Shown here in pieces: positions 23,401-40,970 of a stretch of 64,000 bases of DNA. Position 1 is the first letter of the stretch. Every line of letters starts with the position of its first letter. The notes beneath the pieces were generated by a model that had not been told where the DNA came from, searched no databases, and was given only the letters and a program-made list of their open reading frames with translations. The position numbers were made by a program, and so were the translations under genes. The DNA is from Acanthochlamys bracteata. Lineage: Eukaryota > Streptophyta > Magnoliopsida > Pandanales > Velloziaceae. The stretch is from NCBI GenBank assembly GCA_019914995.1, contig CM034129.1:2369725-2433724 (forward strand), read 5' to 3'.

Positions 23401-26400
23401 GTTCCGAAGATTTTTCCTTTGGAGAAGGTACTAGCCTATCCAGTTGTTGTAATATCTTGGTTGCCATTTCACTGGATTGTTGCGGTATAGATGTAAGTGC
23501 ATGAGATTTTGTATTACCCCCCTCTTCAGCATCTTGCAATTTTCTGCTAGCATACTTCCGCCCTTGAATTAGAAAAGGTTTTTGGAGTGAAGATGAACCA
23601 CGAAGTAAACCTTTGCCTAGTGAACTGGTTCCACTTGGATGTAGATCTTCACGAGAAGACATGCGTGCATCTTTAGTAGGAGAAAGCAGACTTGGTTTCT
23701 GCCTAATTCTTCGTATAGGACCAAAAGACCCAACATCACTATCCAGAACAGAACTAGGCCGCTTCAGCATCTGTGAGATAATACATATATGTAGGCAATC
23801 AAATGATTTAAATGACAACAAGACAAATGCTAGCAGTCTAGCATATCACTCATTTTCCAAATTCTGCTTTAACAGTTAATTTTCTCCTTTTTTCTGTGCA
23901 TCATCAACTACAGGAGGGGGCACATTAAGTTCACATGGTTGAAATAAAACCAACTTATCATTACATCTTATCCAAATAGAAATGCAGTGAGAGACATTTT
24001 TAATCTAAGTGATAAACAATCATAAGGCAAAATCAATACTCCATTTCCATACGTGGAGTTATTTCTTAAACAGAAATACATAACGGCACCTTTCAGCTTG
24101 CATTGTCAAAATTTCCAAGCCAGCCTACAATAAATTTGAATAAAAGTTGCTTCCTCAATCAAATACCAACTAATTTCTCAACAGACATGAATGAGTGTTC
24201 TATGGGTTAGGCTTTGTTAAGGAAAATTACCATTTTAACAGCTTTTTAAGGTCTTCTAAGACAAGACAAAAAGTGCTTGGTATCCGCAAGGAGAAAAACG
24301 GGCTACCTGCTTTCCACCAGTATTGATGCTTGAAGGTGTCCTCTGGGATGAGGTTGAAGGACCAGTGTAGCTATCCCGTACAAGTAAGCCACTCTGCATA
24401 GCAGTATATAAGGCCACAATAACAAAACAAAATAAATATGAGACAAACATAATCCAATTATTTCCATACATACACTGATGGTTTGAGCAGCTTGGGCCTT
24501 AAAATATGGAGAACAAGACATTTTATATATTGCTGATCGCCCTCTTGTTCTCGGAGTAAGGTAGCCATTTTCAGAAGCCTCAGAAATTCCAGAGAAACAA
24601 ACAACAGATCTTGGCATAGTTGAAACTTCAGATGCTTTCATTGCATACGTTGAAGTATTTTCGGGAGCTACATCATCCTGTAAAATTTGGCTCCGCAAGA
24701 TTAAACTTGAAGGTGATACTTTTGGAGGTCTTAATCCCATATATGCCTTTGCAATTTCTGCAGGTGAAGCATTTTCATCCTCTTGAATCTGCATGGAATG
24801 AAATATACAAGAGTAGGTACAAAGAGAATTGTAAGCCTATATCATAGTGGCTTGCAGATAGGGCGGAATCTAGAATGCTATGGAACATCATCCAATACAT
24901 AGTATAATTACAAAACATTCAGAATCATTGACAAACTAGTACATATATAACAGCATAATGCAATGGCGCTAAACAAAATCATAATGAACAACAACATCAC
25001 TTATTATTAAAAACTCAATATAATCAGATTGAACCTTGGAAGCTGTTCCTATTTTCAAAAGCCATGAACTAAAATAGAACATTTTTTTATAAGAACACTC
25101 CCAAGATGACAATTTAACAGATTGCCATTTAGATATAATAACTAACAATACATTTCAATAATTTCGCTCAAACTCAGTTTACCACAATTGCACCACAAAC
25201 TTGTAAGCTTTACAAAGGTGTCACAAATAAACATCCTTTGCGGAAAACAACATTAAAAAAAGAACTGCACTAAACTTACCATTAAGCTTATTCCAGGCGT
25301 AGAGACACCTTCACACACTTTTGAGCTCTTTCTTTCATTTTGTGGTGGTGCAACATTTGCATCCTCCTTACTATTGGCTGCCGGCGTTGAGGTGCTTGGT
25401 TCAATAGTTCTTGAACGGAGAAGCTCAGTCAAGCGATCAAACTCAGCTCTGTCAAACACAGACAACAATGGCAAACTAAACCACAACATAGCAATAACCT
25501 ATTGCTATCCAACAGAAAATAGAAAGATAACATCTAATTATATGACTTGATAGTCCACACACATATATGAAAAGAATGCAAACAAATGACCCACATTTTT
25601 CACAAGCATTAACATCTTAATCAAGTTATCTACCATTGAGATTTCATACATGATGCATACAACATCGGCATAGTTGATTTTATGCAGCAACAAACAACTG
25701 ATCTTAACAAATGTGAACATAAAAGGAGGGCATTGCAACTCAAATGCATTTCGCAAATCCGAATGTGAACATGTACCTAGGACAACCATCCAACCAATAA
25801 ACATCAATTCATACATCAAAGTATAGAGGATATTATATGATCAGCTCCAAGGATATCTTGTTACAGCAATTAAATAAACTTATGTGAAATTAAAAAAAAT
25901 ACCAACTCCAGGTTTGTGCTTTCTTTCTGAGAAAATTACCGTGTGAAGGTCTTCTTCTTTAGTAGTTGCTCGAGATCAGAAATTCCATCATCTTCTGGTA
26001 TATTTATTAGGTTCTGTCCAGGAGGACCGTTTTCCTTGATTGGAAATGATGCACTCTGTGGATACCAGTATAAAACAGCGGAATCACAAAAGAAGTGTAA
26101 TGGAATACAAAAAGCTTACCGAAGTGCAGCACAAGCAATTTGACAAATTTGACATAATAAACAGCAATAGTTAAAACAGGTATCACAGCACCAGGAAAGA
26201 TTTTACTTGGGTATAAACAAGCTCTTACTTAGGCATAAACAAGCTCTTCAGAAGAGCTAAGTTGCAGAAACTATGAAATTGCAGCAACAGTATGTAGCAC
26301 AAGTACAAGCAGGCAAGAGAGTGCAGCTTTCGTAAGGCACTCGCCTCATCTAGTAATCCTTATTGGTAGCACTAGCCAGGAAGGAAAGCTGACTAGAACA

Positions 26401-28038
26401 AGAGCTTTACATATACAGATAACCTTAATCAGCCAAATAGACCTACAGGCTTGGATATACATAATACAGATGCAGCATTCGTAAACAAGTCATATCAGAT
26501 GCAGATATTCCAGCACAAACTAAAATCTGAAATTATTGACAGCTCAAAGCTCCAACATACAAAGTCAAACCACGTATACAAAGTTGGAACTACATCAAAT
26601 CCTTTTTCTTTTTCTCCGTAATCTTTGTGTACACATGCCATATAACACTCAACTATAATCTGACAACTCACAAGTAAACCATACTATTAATTTTACGTGA
26701 TGCACTTGCTACAATAAGAATGATTTTTCTTATTAAACTACCTCTAAAAGTCATATAAAAATCAATCAACATTTCTTCTGTCGACGAGGAAACCGAATCA
26801 ATAAGACACTTAAGGTTGTTTAGGAACATCTTGTAATATGGAGCAAATGAACTAACATGAAGCACCTATCAATTTCTAATTTGAAAATCAAATAAGTTCT
26901 CTAGTAAAAATAACCAAACAAGTTGGAGCAGAGTGTAGATATGGAACACCAGAAATTGATAGTTGACGAGAAAGTAACAACACCAATGGTAAACAACAAT
27001 GGTAACAACAACACAAACTGCATTGTCAAAGAAAATAAATAGGTAAAGGAAATTTATTCTAATAATAGACAAATTGTGCTGCTTACATCACCAACCACTC
27101 TAATCCCATCTTCAATCAACTGGAGCCCTTCATCTGCAGTCCAACAACCGAAAAAGAATGATTACATCTATGTCCATAGTAGTTTTAAGCATTAACAAAT
27201 CACCATGATCCATTAAAATCCAGCTAGCCACAAGTACAACACACAAATCATAGGTAAAAATATAACAGAAAAGCAATCATTTAGTCACTATGAAATACCC
27301 AATTAATTTTCAACAGAAGAGCTAAAAACACAGCATTCGCTTTAGCTAGAAGAAGAGTACGGTAGCAACTGACAATTCTCAAAGAAGCATTCACTTCAGT
27401 AATGCAATACAATAAGCAGTATACATAAAGCTTAACCACTGCAACAAGATTTTCAATTAAGCGTCCCAAGAACCCAGTATAACTGAAACAGAGATCAAAT
27501 TATCAATTTTAAATAAGCAGCAAAGAGCTCCAACAAAACTAGAGAAAGAGAGAAAAACAATGAAGCATACTGCCCCAATTTCATAGAAGTAATCAGATTA
27601 GCATCCCAAAACCCTAGAATCAACCCAATCCAAGCCAAATTAGAAACTATAAAGCAGAACGCAACCCGAATTCAACTATAAACAGTGACAAGTGTGAGCA
27701 AGAACAAAAAAGAAACCTGCGGGTGCTGCTGGTATCTGCTCCGGCGGCGGCGGTTGTGGTTGCGGTGGTGATGGCGCGGTGATAGCCTGGTGAAACCGTT
27801 TCCGAAAAACAGACGAAAACAAACGCGATGCACTATTGGTAACAATTCGCGAAAGCCAACCTTTCTCTCCTTCACGGGCAGCTGCAGCGGCGGCGGTTAC
27901 GGTACTGCTACGGACAGCGGAAGCCGGTCGGTCGTATGGTGTGGATGGGGCAGTGTTACGGCGGAAGGGATGCTTCCGAAATTTCCCACCGATCCCACCG
28001 CTGCCGCTCTGGTACGCAGCCGCGGAGCTCGTCGACAT
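20490..28038 (-). CDS. NUP1: Nucleoporin NUP1/NUP136 (plant nuclear basket FG nucleoporin)
   Basis: Nine exons: 27717-28038, 27087-27133, 25940-26055, 25280-25448, 24474-24788, 24307-24393, 23042-23770, 22490-22917 and 20490-22317, encoding 1346 aa, close to the roughly 1300 aa of Arabidopsis NUP1/NUP136. That protein is a nuclear-basket counterpart of animal Nup153 that affects nuclear shape and mRNA export through TREX-2. Conserved here are the N-terminal GGKFRKHPFRR and TPYDRP blocks, an early membrane-type GWLSRIVTNSASRLFSSVFR helix, EFDRLTELLRSR, ASPAEIAKAYMGLRP and, from residue about 730 onward, a Ser-rich domain with some twenty FG motifs (FSFG, FGSS, FQFG). It ends in a basic RRFVKAKRDKHRKR tail. 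A donor-like AAG/GTAAGA at about 20433 suggests an intron in the 3' UTR. The donor of exon 5 was chosen because the alternative GTGTAT site gives an early stop. Confidence 0.93.
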
Positions 28039-28159
28039 CGGAGAAATCACGAGAGGGAAAAAAAACGGGACAATTTTTACGGGCGCGAGAAAGAAAGAGA
28101 GGTCCAAAGAACCCTCACTTTTTCGGGCTGGCGCTTTTATGGTTGCCTGTACCGCTTAG

Positions 28160-29860
28160 GCGCCGTCCACCGTAATTATTAACAACAATAATTATCAAAG
28201 TTAAGATAATCATAATTACTGTTACTTATAATTTACCTTGAAAGTTTATTTATATTAGAATAACAATTTAGTTCTGATATGTTAATGAAATGCGGTAAGA
28301 TTACTGTAGGTAACCGAACCGTTTGGAAACATGTTGATTGATGACGTGGCCGAGCTGAACCAGTCTTTTGCAGTTTCGGTGCGCCAGAATCGTAATAATT
28401 CAAACGCACAAAATTTTACTTTTTTTTCTCTACATTTAAGCGTTTCTATTGTCGCTCAATATTTTATTTTTTTTTCACATCAAAATTTATTTTTATTAGA
28501 AATTAAATTCAAACTTTAATTTATTATTTAAATATTATTTCGAACTTTATATTTATTAAATTTTATTTTTCATTAAATTTTTATTTTTATAAAATTTAAT
28601 TTTATGACACTTAATTATGTGTATTTAAAACAAATTCTAAATTAAATAATTGAATTAGAAGTTTAGACTTAGACCAATTAACAAGAAATGCTCATCTATA
28701 CATGAAATTTAGACTCATTCCAAAATTCTATTCTAACTTTTTATATAGAATTAAATTCACTTTTTGAAATATATTTGCAAAATAAAATTAAAATTAAAAT
28801 ATTTACTAAAATACTTTTAAATATTTACTTAGATTAAAATAAATTTTAAAACTAAATTTTAAAAATATAAATTTAAAAAAAATTTATTTGAATTTTTAAA
28901 AAAATAAATTGAATGAATTGGTAAACAAATCCTTTCTTAAAAAATAAATATACATAAATTTAATTTTAACTCCAACCCCAACCATTATATATTTTAAAAA
29001 TATTTTTTAATTAATTATTAATAAAATAAAAATAAATTAAATTTACTTTCACCAATTATTTTGTTTATAATTTATTTTTAAAACTGAATTTCACTCTCAC
29101 GAAGTAAATATATCCTAATAACTCTATTTCGGAAGACCACAGTGAAATTAATGAAAGGTAATAAAGTTAAGCACCAAATTAATTTCGTTTCTATAGTGGA
29201 AAACCTTGATACCTTCTACTTAAATTACTAATTTACTTATCCTTTTGTTATCAAATCAGCACTATTTGAAATTTCACAAAAACAAATTGAAACTTTGGTA
29301 TTTTTAGTAAATCGTTTCTCAAGCACTAATTTTTATTTTTTATTTCATATTTTTTAAAATATCTATTATAAATATATAAAAAATTTATTTTAAAATTTTA
29401 AAAATATAAAAAATTTTATATAGTAATTTTTTTTATATTTTTTAATTTTTTTTAAATTAAAAAATAGATTTTATTTTAAAAAATATATTTTTTATTTTAA
29501 AAAAATTTATTTTATAAATACTTGCAAACGTTCATTAATATTAAGAATGAAATTGCAACCTTTAAAAATATAATAATACAATCAACACTTCACTAAATAA
29601 AATTTGCTAATCTTTTTATCTATAAAAGTTCAGCATATGTTCCGAACCGAAGTGGTAAGAAGGTCTTTAACCAAATTGATATCTTTTTAAAAATTAAAAA
29701 ATGAAATAGATACTTAATCAATATATTTTTAAATGACTACGTGTTAGTATAGTTAAGCGCGGGATTCAAATGTTTTGAAACTGAGCGCGTGAAATTGGCG
29801 TCGAAATGTTTGAAGTACCCGCGCTCGAATTCTGACTGGATCTAATCTTGATTGAATCTT
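28160..29860. other. AT-rich intergenic DNA between NUP1 and HSCB
   Basis: The two genes are divergent, so both promoters lie here. From 28430 on, the DNA is over 75% A+T and consists of decayed MITE-like sequence (28600-29120) and a family B element at 29303-29536. No coding exon seen. Confidence 0.6.
29303..29536 (-). mobile_element. AT-rich MITE, family B, inverted orientation
   Basis: Starts with CGTTTCTCAAGCACTAATTT and ends with AAATACTTGCAAACGTTC. Read on the minus strand, the end GAACGTTTGCAAGTATTT followed by ATAAAATAAATTTTTTTAAAA matches the left end of the copy at 17583. Confidence 0.6.
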
Positions 29861-29891
29861 GAATCAATCAATCAATCAACAGCTGTTACAA

Positions 29892-32141
29892 ATGAACCGA
29901 ATTAAAATCGAGCGACCTCTTTCGAGTTCAATGGATTCGAACCAATTGACCATGTGGTCGATGGCGAGGAAGAAACTCTTCTCTAACGCCTCGCCGCTTT
30001 ATCTACCCAACCGCCACCGATCTATACCCATCTCCGGCCATCTCTATCACCAGTCGATAGCAACGCCTAATTCATTTTCTTTCTTTCAGAAGCAATCACT
30101 GAGGCTGAGCTTGAACGGAATTCAGATACCGCAGCTTAATAGAATCACGGGGTGGTGTGCATACTCAACTGAGATAGGGAAGTGCTGGAATTGCGGCGCG
30201 GCTGGAGCTTTTCTGGCTTGCGGCGCATGTGGAGCGGTGCAACCTCCTGACCTTGCTGTTGATTACTTCAAGATTTTTGGTCTGTAAGTGATGTGCTTGT
30301 TATGTAAACACCCCTAAAGCATAAGGGCAATTGTTTTATGTACTTATTATGCGTTTCCCTTGTTCTGAAGTTTATGGTTATTGTGAGTTCTATCGGTATA
30401 GTGATGCTTTTGGAAACAAGAAACTAGGCATTGAGATATCTTAGTTTAGTACACTGAAGAGTTAAGGTGGATTAAGCCTATAGAGAAGGGACTTGCGGAA
30501 AAGTCCAAGCCTTGCAAAATGTTTGTAAGTGCGTTAGTTGCCAATCAACCGATGAAGAAGATAATCTAAGTAATCTTGGTAGTGGAAGTTCATGGTGTAT
30601 GATTGTACAACCAGGGCTGGTGGAACTGATAATCAAGTACATCAGTCTTGTGAGTTATTTGATGCGTTGTAATTGGCATTGGGGAATTGTACAAGGTAAA
30701 ATGTTAGATGGTTTCAAGGTTTGTATCCTTCTTCTGGAAACCTATTGTTATGCTTGGGGAGAGTAGGAGTGATGCGGCTTTGTCTAATTTATTTTTTGAA
30801 TGTAATAGGATGTCATGCCCTTATAAATCTTCACCATAGTGAACTTTTCAGTCAGCTTGATGTAAGGAAAGCCAAAACCATACAGTATATATGCAAATAA
30901 AACTTTTCTTTCTAAAACAATCTGACTATTCAACAGGGAGAGGTGTTATGAAACTGGGGAGGATAATCTGGAAAGGAAGTACAAGGATTGGCAAAAGAAA
31001 CTTCATCCTGATCTAGTACATTCAAAGAGTGAGGTCAGAGGACAATTCTGATTGTGAAGCTTGAGTTGTATGTTTTCTTATCAGTGATATGGTTCAGCAT
31101 GAAGGAAGATATTTTCTTGTTGTAGAAAGAAAAAACATTTGCTGCTGAACAATCTGCTCGAGTGATTGATGCATATCGCACTCTCGGTAAACCTCTAACA
31201 AGGGCATTATATCTGGTAACAATCTGACACATTGCTTTTATTACTTTTAAATGTTTATGTTTTTTCTTTCTTAATGCGTGGCAAACATTTAACCTGGTAG
31301 ACTTCAGAGCTTTTAGGATTCTGGTTCCCTATGTATACCCACAGTACATTTTTTTCTTACATCAGCCTTTGGCTTGTCTGCTGGTTGGTTAGAGTACTTT
31401 TTAGGTTTCTCTAACAAACTCTTAACCTGTGTTCTTCTGAGTTATCCAAGAATAATATCTAGCTGATGAATCCTTTACCCAGGCTTCTTATTCATTGAGC
31501 CTAATCGATTACGTTCTTTTTTATTATTCCTTTTGCTTCCTATCTGATATATTTGAATTTTTGGGTCTTACTCTCAGTATCATCTGATTTGTCTTGAGTT
31601 TGTTGATATGAGGGTTACTCAATCATGTGGTACATATATTGCCTTCTTTTTATTGAGTTGCTTGCTTCTAATGCTTGTCTTTTCACATTGAGTACACAGT
31701 TAAAGCTTGAGGGTGTACAAGTTGACGAAGAGCAGACAGTTTCTGATCCAGAATTGCTTGCTGAAGTAAGTGCCAGATCGACATCTCTAGTTGTATACAA
31801 AGTATTCAGATCAATGCATTTCAATGCTCTTTTCACACCTTGTACAGATGATGGAAATCAGGGAAGAAGTTGAAGAAGCCAATAGCTTCCAAGAATTAAA
31901 GCAAATCCAGTCTCAGGTTTTGAAGGACCTTTCTTTCTCCTTTCAATATTGTTATCTGGCTGTATTCTTTTTCACAATGGGTCCTTAATCTTTATGAATG
32001 CAGATAGAAAGTAAATTCGAAGATTGCTCGAAAACCTTCCAGGAAGCATTCAAGAAACGGGACTTTGATGAAGCCATCTCAGCAACCCAGAGAATGAGAT
32101 ATTATGATACTGCAATTGAAGAAATTGTGAAAAAACTGTGA
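29892..32141 (+). CDS. HSCB: HSCB / Jac1-type J-domain co-chaperone for Fe-S cluster transfer
   Basis: Six exons: 29892-30283, 30937-31033, 31126-31215, 31700-31765, 31848-31916 and 32004-32141, encoding 283 aa from the first ATG. HSCB brings the scaffold protein ISU to mitochondrial Hsp70 and stimulates its ATPase during iron-sulfur cluster release. The N-terminus is Ser/Arg-rich and fits a mitochondrial presequence. Then comes a zinc-binding motif (CWNC ... CGAC), VDYFKIFGL opening the J domain, KYKDWQKKLHPDLVH with the essential HPD, AAEQSARVIDAYRTL and the C-terminal three-helix domain ending MRYYDTAIEEIVKKL. In-frame ATGs at 29931 and 29952 are alternative starts; shorter forms would still keep most of the presequence. 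Introns 1 and 3 are the longest (653 and 484 nt). Confidence 0.94.
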
Positions 32142-32299
32142 TTGATAGAATAGCAACAATCAGTTGATAACAGAGAATCTGTTGGTTTACTAGGATGAAC
32201 GGGCATTTTTCCTTGCATTGCCTAGTGCACTTGACTGTAAAAAGAGATGCTATTTGTATCAGTACCAAGTTTTTAAACCTGATTTTGAAAACATAATAT

Positions 32300-33140
32300 T
32301 TGTCCTCTGAAGAGCTCAGTTCGCATTGACTCATTTCTAATCGATGTTCTCATAAAGCTGACTTCAACAAACGAACAAGAAATGGATCTTTGAGTGTCAT
32401 GCGGTGGAAGATATCCCATGCCTCCGAAGCCATTCCCATGTTCATGAAACGGCAAACAAGAGCAGAATTAAGTAACAGCTTGGCTCACAGACTTATTCTC
32501 TCATATTTTTTATCATCTCCATTGCCCTTAGGATCTGTATATGAGAAGTCTCTGGAGTGCTTGACATTTTCATGGTCTCAACCTTAACCAAGGCTTTATC
32601 CACTCGACAACTTCTTAGCAGCGCATGAACTATTCTTTGCGTAAACGTGTTGATTCATTATACATCCAAGGAGCTCGACGATGTTTGCCACAACGATGCT
32701 TCAGTTCTCGAGCTCAACATAGAGCATTAATGAGCAAAGAATAACCAAGCTGAGATGCGAACCTCTCTTGCATAAAATATTTCACAGATTTTTTATTTTT
32801 TTTGGCATCTTCCAACTTTTCTGATTCACATAAAAAGAACAGAGGTGTATCTGAAGCATGCACCTCCATGACTCGTTCCGGTTGATGCAGAAACCTTGAG
32901 AATAGAATCATCCTTACCAACAATCTCCTTGATCATCTTCTCTATAAAAGGATCAACATAGTCTTTAAACTGAGTTTTCTTATTGGTTGCAGAATGCTAG
33001 CGCTTCGAACGATGCCTTTCCGTGGTATGTATCTGAGGTGAAGAAGATAATAGTGGTCGGATTCAATTTCTTGTAGAGCAGTAAAACATCTCCATGCAAC
33101 TCTGATTTCTAATGGAACGAAGAAAAACAATCTAGCACCT
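32300..33140 (-). pseudogene. Decayed pentatricopeptide-repeat-like remnant
   Basis: On the minus strand several short frames, broken by stops and frame changes, read as helical repeats typical of PPR proteins: CRFMNMGMASEAWDIFHRM (about 32440-32385), IVHALLRSCRVDKALVKVET (about 32650-32590), and RFASQLGYSLLINALC (about 32765-32714). Farther upstream NPTTIIFFTSDTYHGK and DYVDPFIEKMIKEIVGKDDS continue in other frames. No intact reading frame longer than about 70 codons survives. It lies tail to tail with HSCB, beginning some 160 bases after the HSCB stop. The PPR assignment rests on motif spacing only; it may be another helical-repeat family. Confidence 0.42.
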
Positions 33141-33574
33141 GCAATCTAGCACATAGCTAACCATGTACAGAAAGTTGTCAACTTTTTTCACTAACTTCAA
33201 TATGAAACTCTTCCATTTAGAACAAGTACAGGGAACAAAGCTACAAATGAAAGCAAAGATAACTGACTTCAATTTTTTTTGCTGTAATAACTAAACTATC
33301 GTATTGAATTTCATTTCTAAGTACACCGATCATACAACAAAAAGTTACTAGTTTAATGTTACAAAAAACAATCTGGCTAGGACTACCGTTCGAGCAAATA
33401 TCCAAATCGATGTGCTTTGACTTTACCTCCAAAACCTGAAAGAAACCTGGCGCCATTTTGGCACAGATGAATAATAAATAACACAAATTTCTACATCCTG
33501 AGAGAGATGGAGAGATCTTTACAGCTATGAGCAATTTCAGAAATTCTCTATATGACAACATCGAGGGAAGAAAG

Positions 33575-37798
<4,224 letters not shown>

Positions 37799-38424
37799 GG
37801 AAGGTTTGAACTTTGATTATATCTCTCAGTGTCGTTCTTCGTCTCTGTTGCATTGCATTGAACCACAAATAAATGGGAGATCTCCGGGAGGATTGCAACC
37901 GACTGATGCAGATTGCAATTGGGTCGTCCCGGAAAGACCCTAATTGCAATCAAATCAATTCGTGAACCAGAATCTGGATCAAAATCTCAGCTTTTTTATT
38001 CCGCGTTGCTGCAAAGAAGTAACGTTTTTTCTTTTTTTGTACTACACAATAACAGTTTTTTATTATTATTGAAGTAATAATGCACAAAGAGCGAATTGCA
38101 ATAGTGCAAATAAATTCTACAACAGAGCGGATTGATATGATGCAGACTGCAAATTCCGTACTTGGATGCAAATTCTGGTGTCGATGGAAATGGAAAGCTT
38201 GTTTATGTATTCAAAATGGTGAGAAAAGCAAAAGAAGGCAACTTTCCTTTGTAGTGATCAGAAGATAAAAAAAAGATAGACTATACAACAACAGATAAGA
38301 TGAGATTCAAAGGAAATAAGAATGAAAAAGATCAAAAACTTTAAAAATGAATGTACCAAAAAATTGAGAACGAAGGAGCCGTCTGGCTCTAGAGATTCCC
38401 AAGAACAGATTAAAAAACTTTCAA

Positions 38425-38570
38425 TCAGAAAAAAAGTAAATAGAGATTCAGCGAAAAATACGGCGGGAAAGAGAGAGAGAGATGAAGAAGACGAAGAAGG
38501 GGAGGAGAGATGCGTTCGGGTATGGAAATGAGAGTTCCACTCCGAGTTGTAGTGGGTTCTCGCTCGAGAA
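38425..38570 (-). promoter_or_regulatory. Probable untranslated leader or promoter of the CPK gene
   Basis: On the minus strand this is a CT-rich stretch (CTCTCTCTCTTTCCCGCC and TTCTTCGTCTTCTTCATC), typical of plant transcription start regions, 630-770 bases upstream of the CPK start codon with AT-rich intron-like DNA between. No splice pair was fixed. Confidence 0.3.
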
Positions 38571-39660
38571 AAATGAAAAATCCAAACAAAACCTTAACGC
38601 GTTTGTCCAAAACCCAAACCAATTACGAAACTCTGATTCCTCCTACAACGTGTATTATTATGATGTTAATCAACTGATTATAAGTTAACTAAATTATTCT
38701 TATAGTTGATATTTCTTAAAAACATAAAAGATAAACAAGATATTTCTGGTTTTTGTTGAAAAAAAATTATATTAAGAAAGAATGAAATCAAAGAACTGTA
38801 TTTGCCATCTCATGGTAGAACACATGGTCCAACTGGAACCAAAATATAAAGACAAAAAAAAAAACCCACAACAGATACGAAGCTAATGTATGCTATATCA
38901 GTTAATGAACTCCCAATACAATGCACGTTCCTGTCACAAGGTCAATGCACCATGAGACGATCTTACATTGGCTAATCAGGACAAGTTATACACAGCAAAC
39001 ACAACAAAGAATATTTTCTAAGTTCATCTAACATATTCCAGTCAAAAGAAAGGAAAATGAGCAGAAGCTTCTTAACTATACATGAATTGATCTATAGCTA
39101 CATGCAATGTGCCAATATCAAATCAACATGAAAATCATACCTACATAATGTCCATTTTCCATCTACGAAGAGGGAGATTAATTAGCAAATACTGGAGGGC
39201 ATGGTACTTATCATATCACGACACTGCATACTCGACTCTCGAGAATAAGGCCAGGCTTCTGCCTGGAGTGTTTAATATCCTGCATCAAAAGGCTAAAGCT
39301 ACAACCGTGAGACAGGTAAATCATGCCACAGAGGCAGGGATAAAGAACATCTACCACATATATTATCTCTACCTGAATTACCATGAAAACGTGAACTTCA
39401 TATCTGCAAGTAGATTAGTTGGATAACGGTGGGTGACAAAACACCAATCTTGATGCAACATTCTAGCCTCAAAGATGTCGAAACTTATGATGCTTTCAAG
39501 ATTTGAAAGTTAAGATTGACATCGATAGTTACCAAACAAAACAATAAGCGCTCATGGCACCGCCCATAAGAGGTAACTAGTTAATGTATGCAGACATCCG
39601 TAATTTCTCCACTTCCAGAATAGGGAGGTCCAATGGTCCATCTTTGTTCTTCTTGTACAT

Positions 39661-40957
39661 CTACTCAGACATCTGCAGAAAGATCCATCTGTCATTCTTC
39701 AGCAGCTTCCAATAGGTCATCAAAGCCACCAAATAGGCTTGTATATCATTTTGAATCCCAGGATATTTGTAAGGATCAGCATCAGATGACTCGAAAGGAC
39801 GTATGTCATTTTTCATTTCCTCAGTGACATCTTTTTCTGTGTCTTCTGTGTTTGATTCTACAACTTCCGCGGGCCTATCAAAGAAAAAGAATAGCTGGCC
39901 TCTCAAAAATCATAAGAACTACTTTACAAAGGATAACCAGAATGCAAAGAACTGGAAAAAATATTTACTGGCAGGAGCAAGTTGAACTGTTAGCTGCACC
40001 TGAGGAGATAGCACATAAGCAAATAAACAAATGATTTGTGATTCTACAATCTGATCGTCAGTGTAGCAATATCTCTGAAGCACGACAGAAATAAGTTTGT
40101 CATGACAGGAAATAATAGGTTGAGCAACTTGCAGTTACTGATTAGATCAAACAAGAGGTAAATTCACTCTCTAGTAAGTTCCAAAATGCGAAGCAGGTTC
40201 AGAACTTGTGACAGCAAGAAATATGTAAAAGATTAACTTTCTAGAAGGACAAATGGGTAGGAAGTACACCATAGCTGAAACTAAACACGACATAAATGCT
40301 GTGAACTAGAAAGTTAATATCCACTAATTATATTTAGGCTCTGGATGGTATTGGAAGAGATTTCTTGCAGCGATGAGATATCGATAGCTTATCCAATACC
40401 TATTCAAACGTTCGGAAAAATCTCTCTTCCTGAAAAGCCATTTCAATAAGCAAACTGAAAGAAGCAGAAGAGGCAAATCTAACATTAAGTCTACTACTAC
40501 GATCAATCTAGAGCATTAATCGATCAGAAAAAGAATTTTTAAAAATCAAATACTATAAGCAATTGAGATAGATTGACAGAGAAAGAAGGAGAGATGGAGA
40601 AAAAAGAAAACCTTCCAGCGCACTAGCGGAGGAGTTGCTCGGTCTTGTCGCACTTGCGGATGAATCGGCCAGGTTCAACCTCTTCCGTTCGGCACTGAGA
40701 CTTAACCATCCGTCTCGTCGAACACTTCTCTCCACCGCCGGAAACAATCTGTCCGATTTCTTTCTGACGATCTCCTTCTTCCTTGTTCCAGTTCCACCCC
40801 ATCTTCTCTTGCTCGTTCTCTTCTCACTCTGTTCTCTTGCTCTCGCATCGATTGATATAAGACCGTTTTTAATTTTTGCGAGCGAAAGCTGGTTTTTATT
40901 CAGTAGCTTCTCGATCAGTTTATATGGGCTTGTAATAAAATTGGGCCTCCATATCAT
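39661..40957 (-). CDS. Plant protein of unknown function, three exons with a microexon
   Basis: Exons 40612-40957, 39969-39999 (31 nt) and 39661-39874 give a 196-aa frame that closes only when the microexon is included: the first exon ends in phase 1, the microexon carries it to phase 2, and the last exon needs phase 2. I do not recognise the family. The N-terminal half is basic (SKRRWGGTGTRKKEIVRKKS), followed by a Ser/Ala-rich stretch (SSASATRPSNSSASAL). The last exon is acidic, then ends in a compact segment PYKYPGIQNDIQAYLVALM and TYWKLLKNDRWIFLQMSE that looks folded and conserved. The only in-frame ATG, at 40957, sits among site II words (GGGCCT, AAGCCCAT) that usually mark promoters, so the true start could differ. 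Splicing signals are good (CAG/GTGCAG acceptor side, CCA/GTAAAT donor). Confidence 0.6.
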
Positions 40958-40970
40958 ATAAACAGGCCGT
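40925..40970 (-). promoter_or_regulatory. Site II-type promoter words
   Basis: On the plus strand ATGGGCTTG and TTGGGCCTCC lie within 30 bases, with AGGCCG just beyond; the pairs of GGGCC/T words are typical TCP-binding site II elements close to transcription starts. They flank or overlap the assumed start codon of the unknown three-exon gene. Confidence 0.4.

Noticed and set aside
29932-29945. tRNA B-box-like GGATTCGAACCA
   Set aside because: It lies in HSCB coding sequence near the start, no A box at the right distance and no cloverleaf; taken as coincidence.
39250-39275. GCCAGGCTTCTGCCTGG, compared with miR166
   Set aside because: Only a short local hairpin; the mature miR166 sequence is absent.
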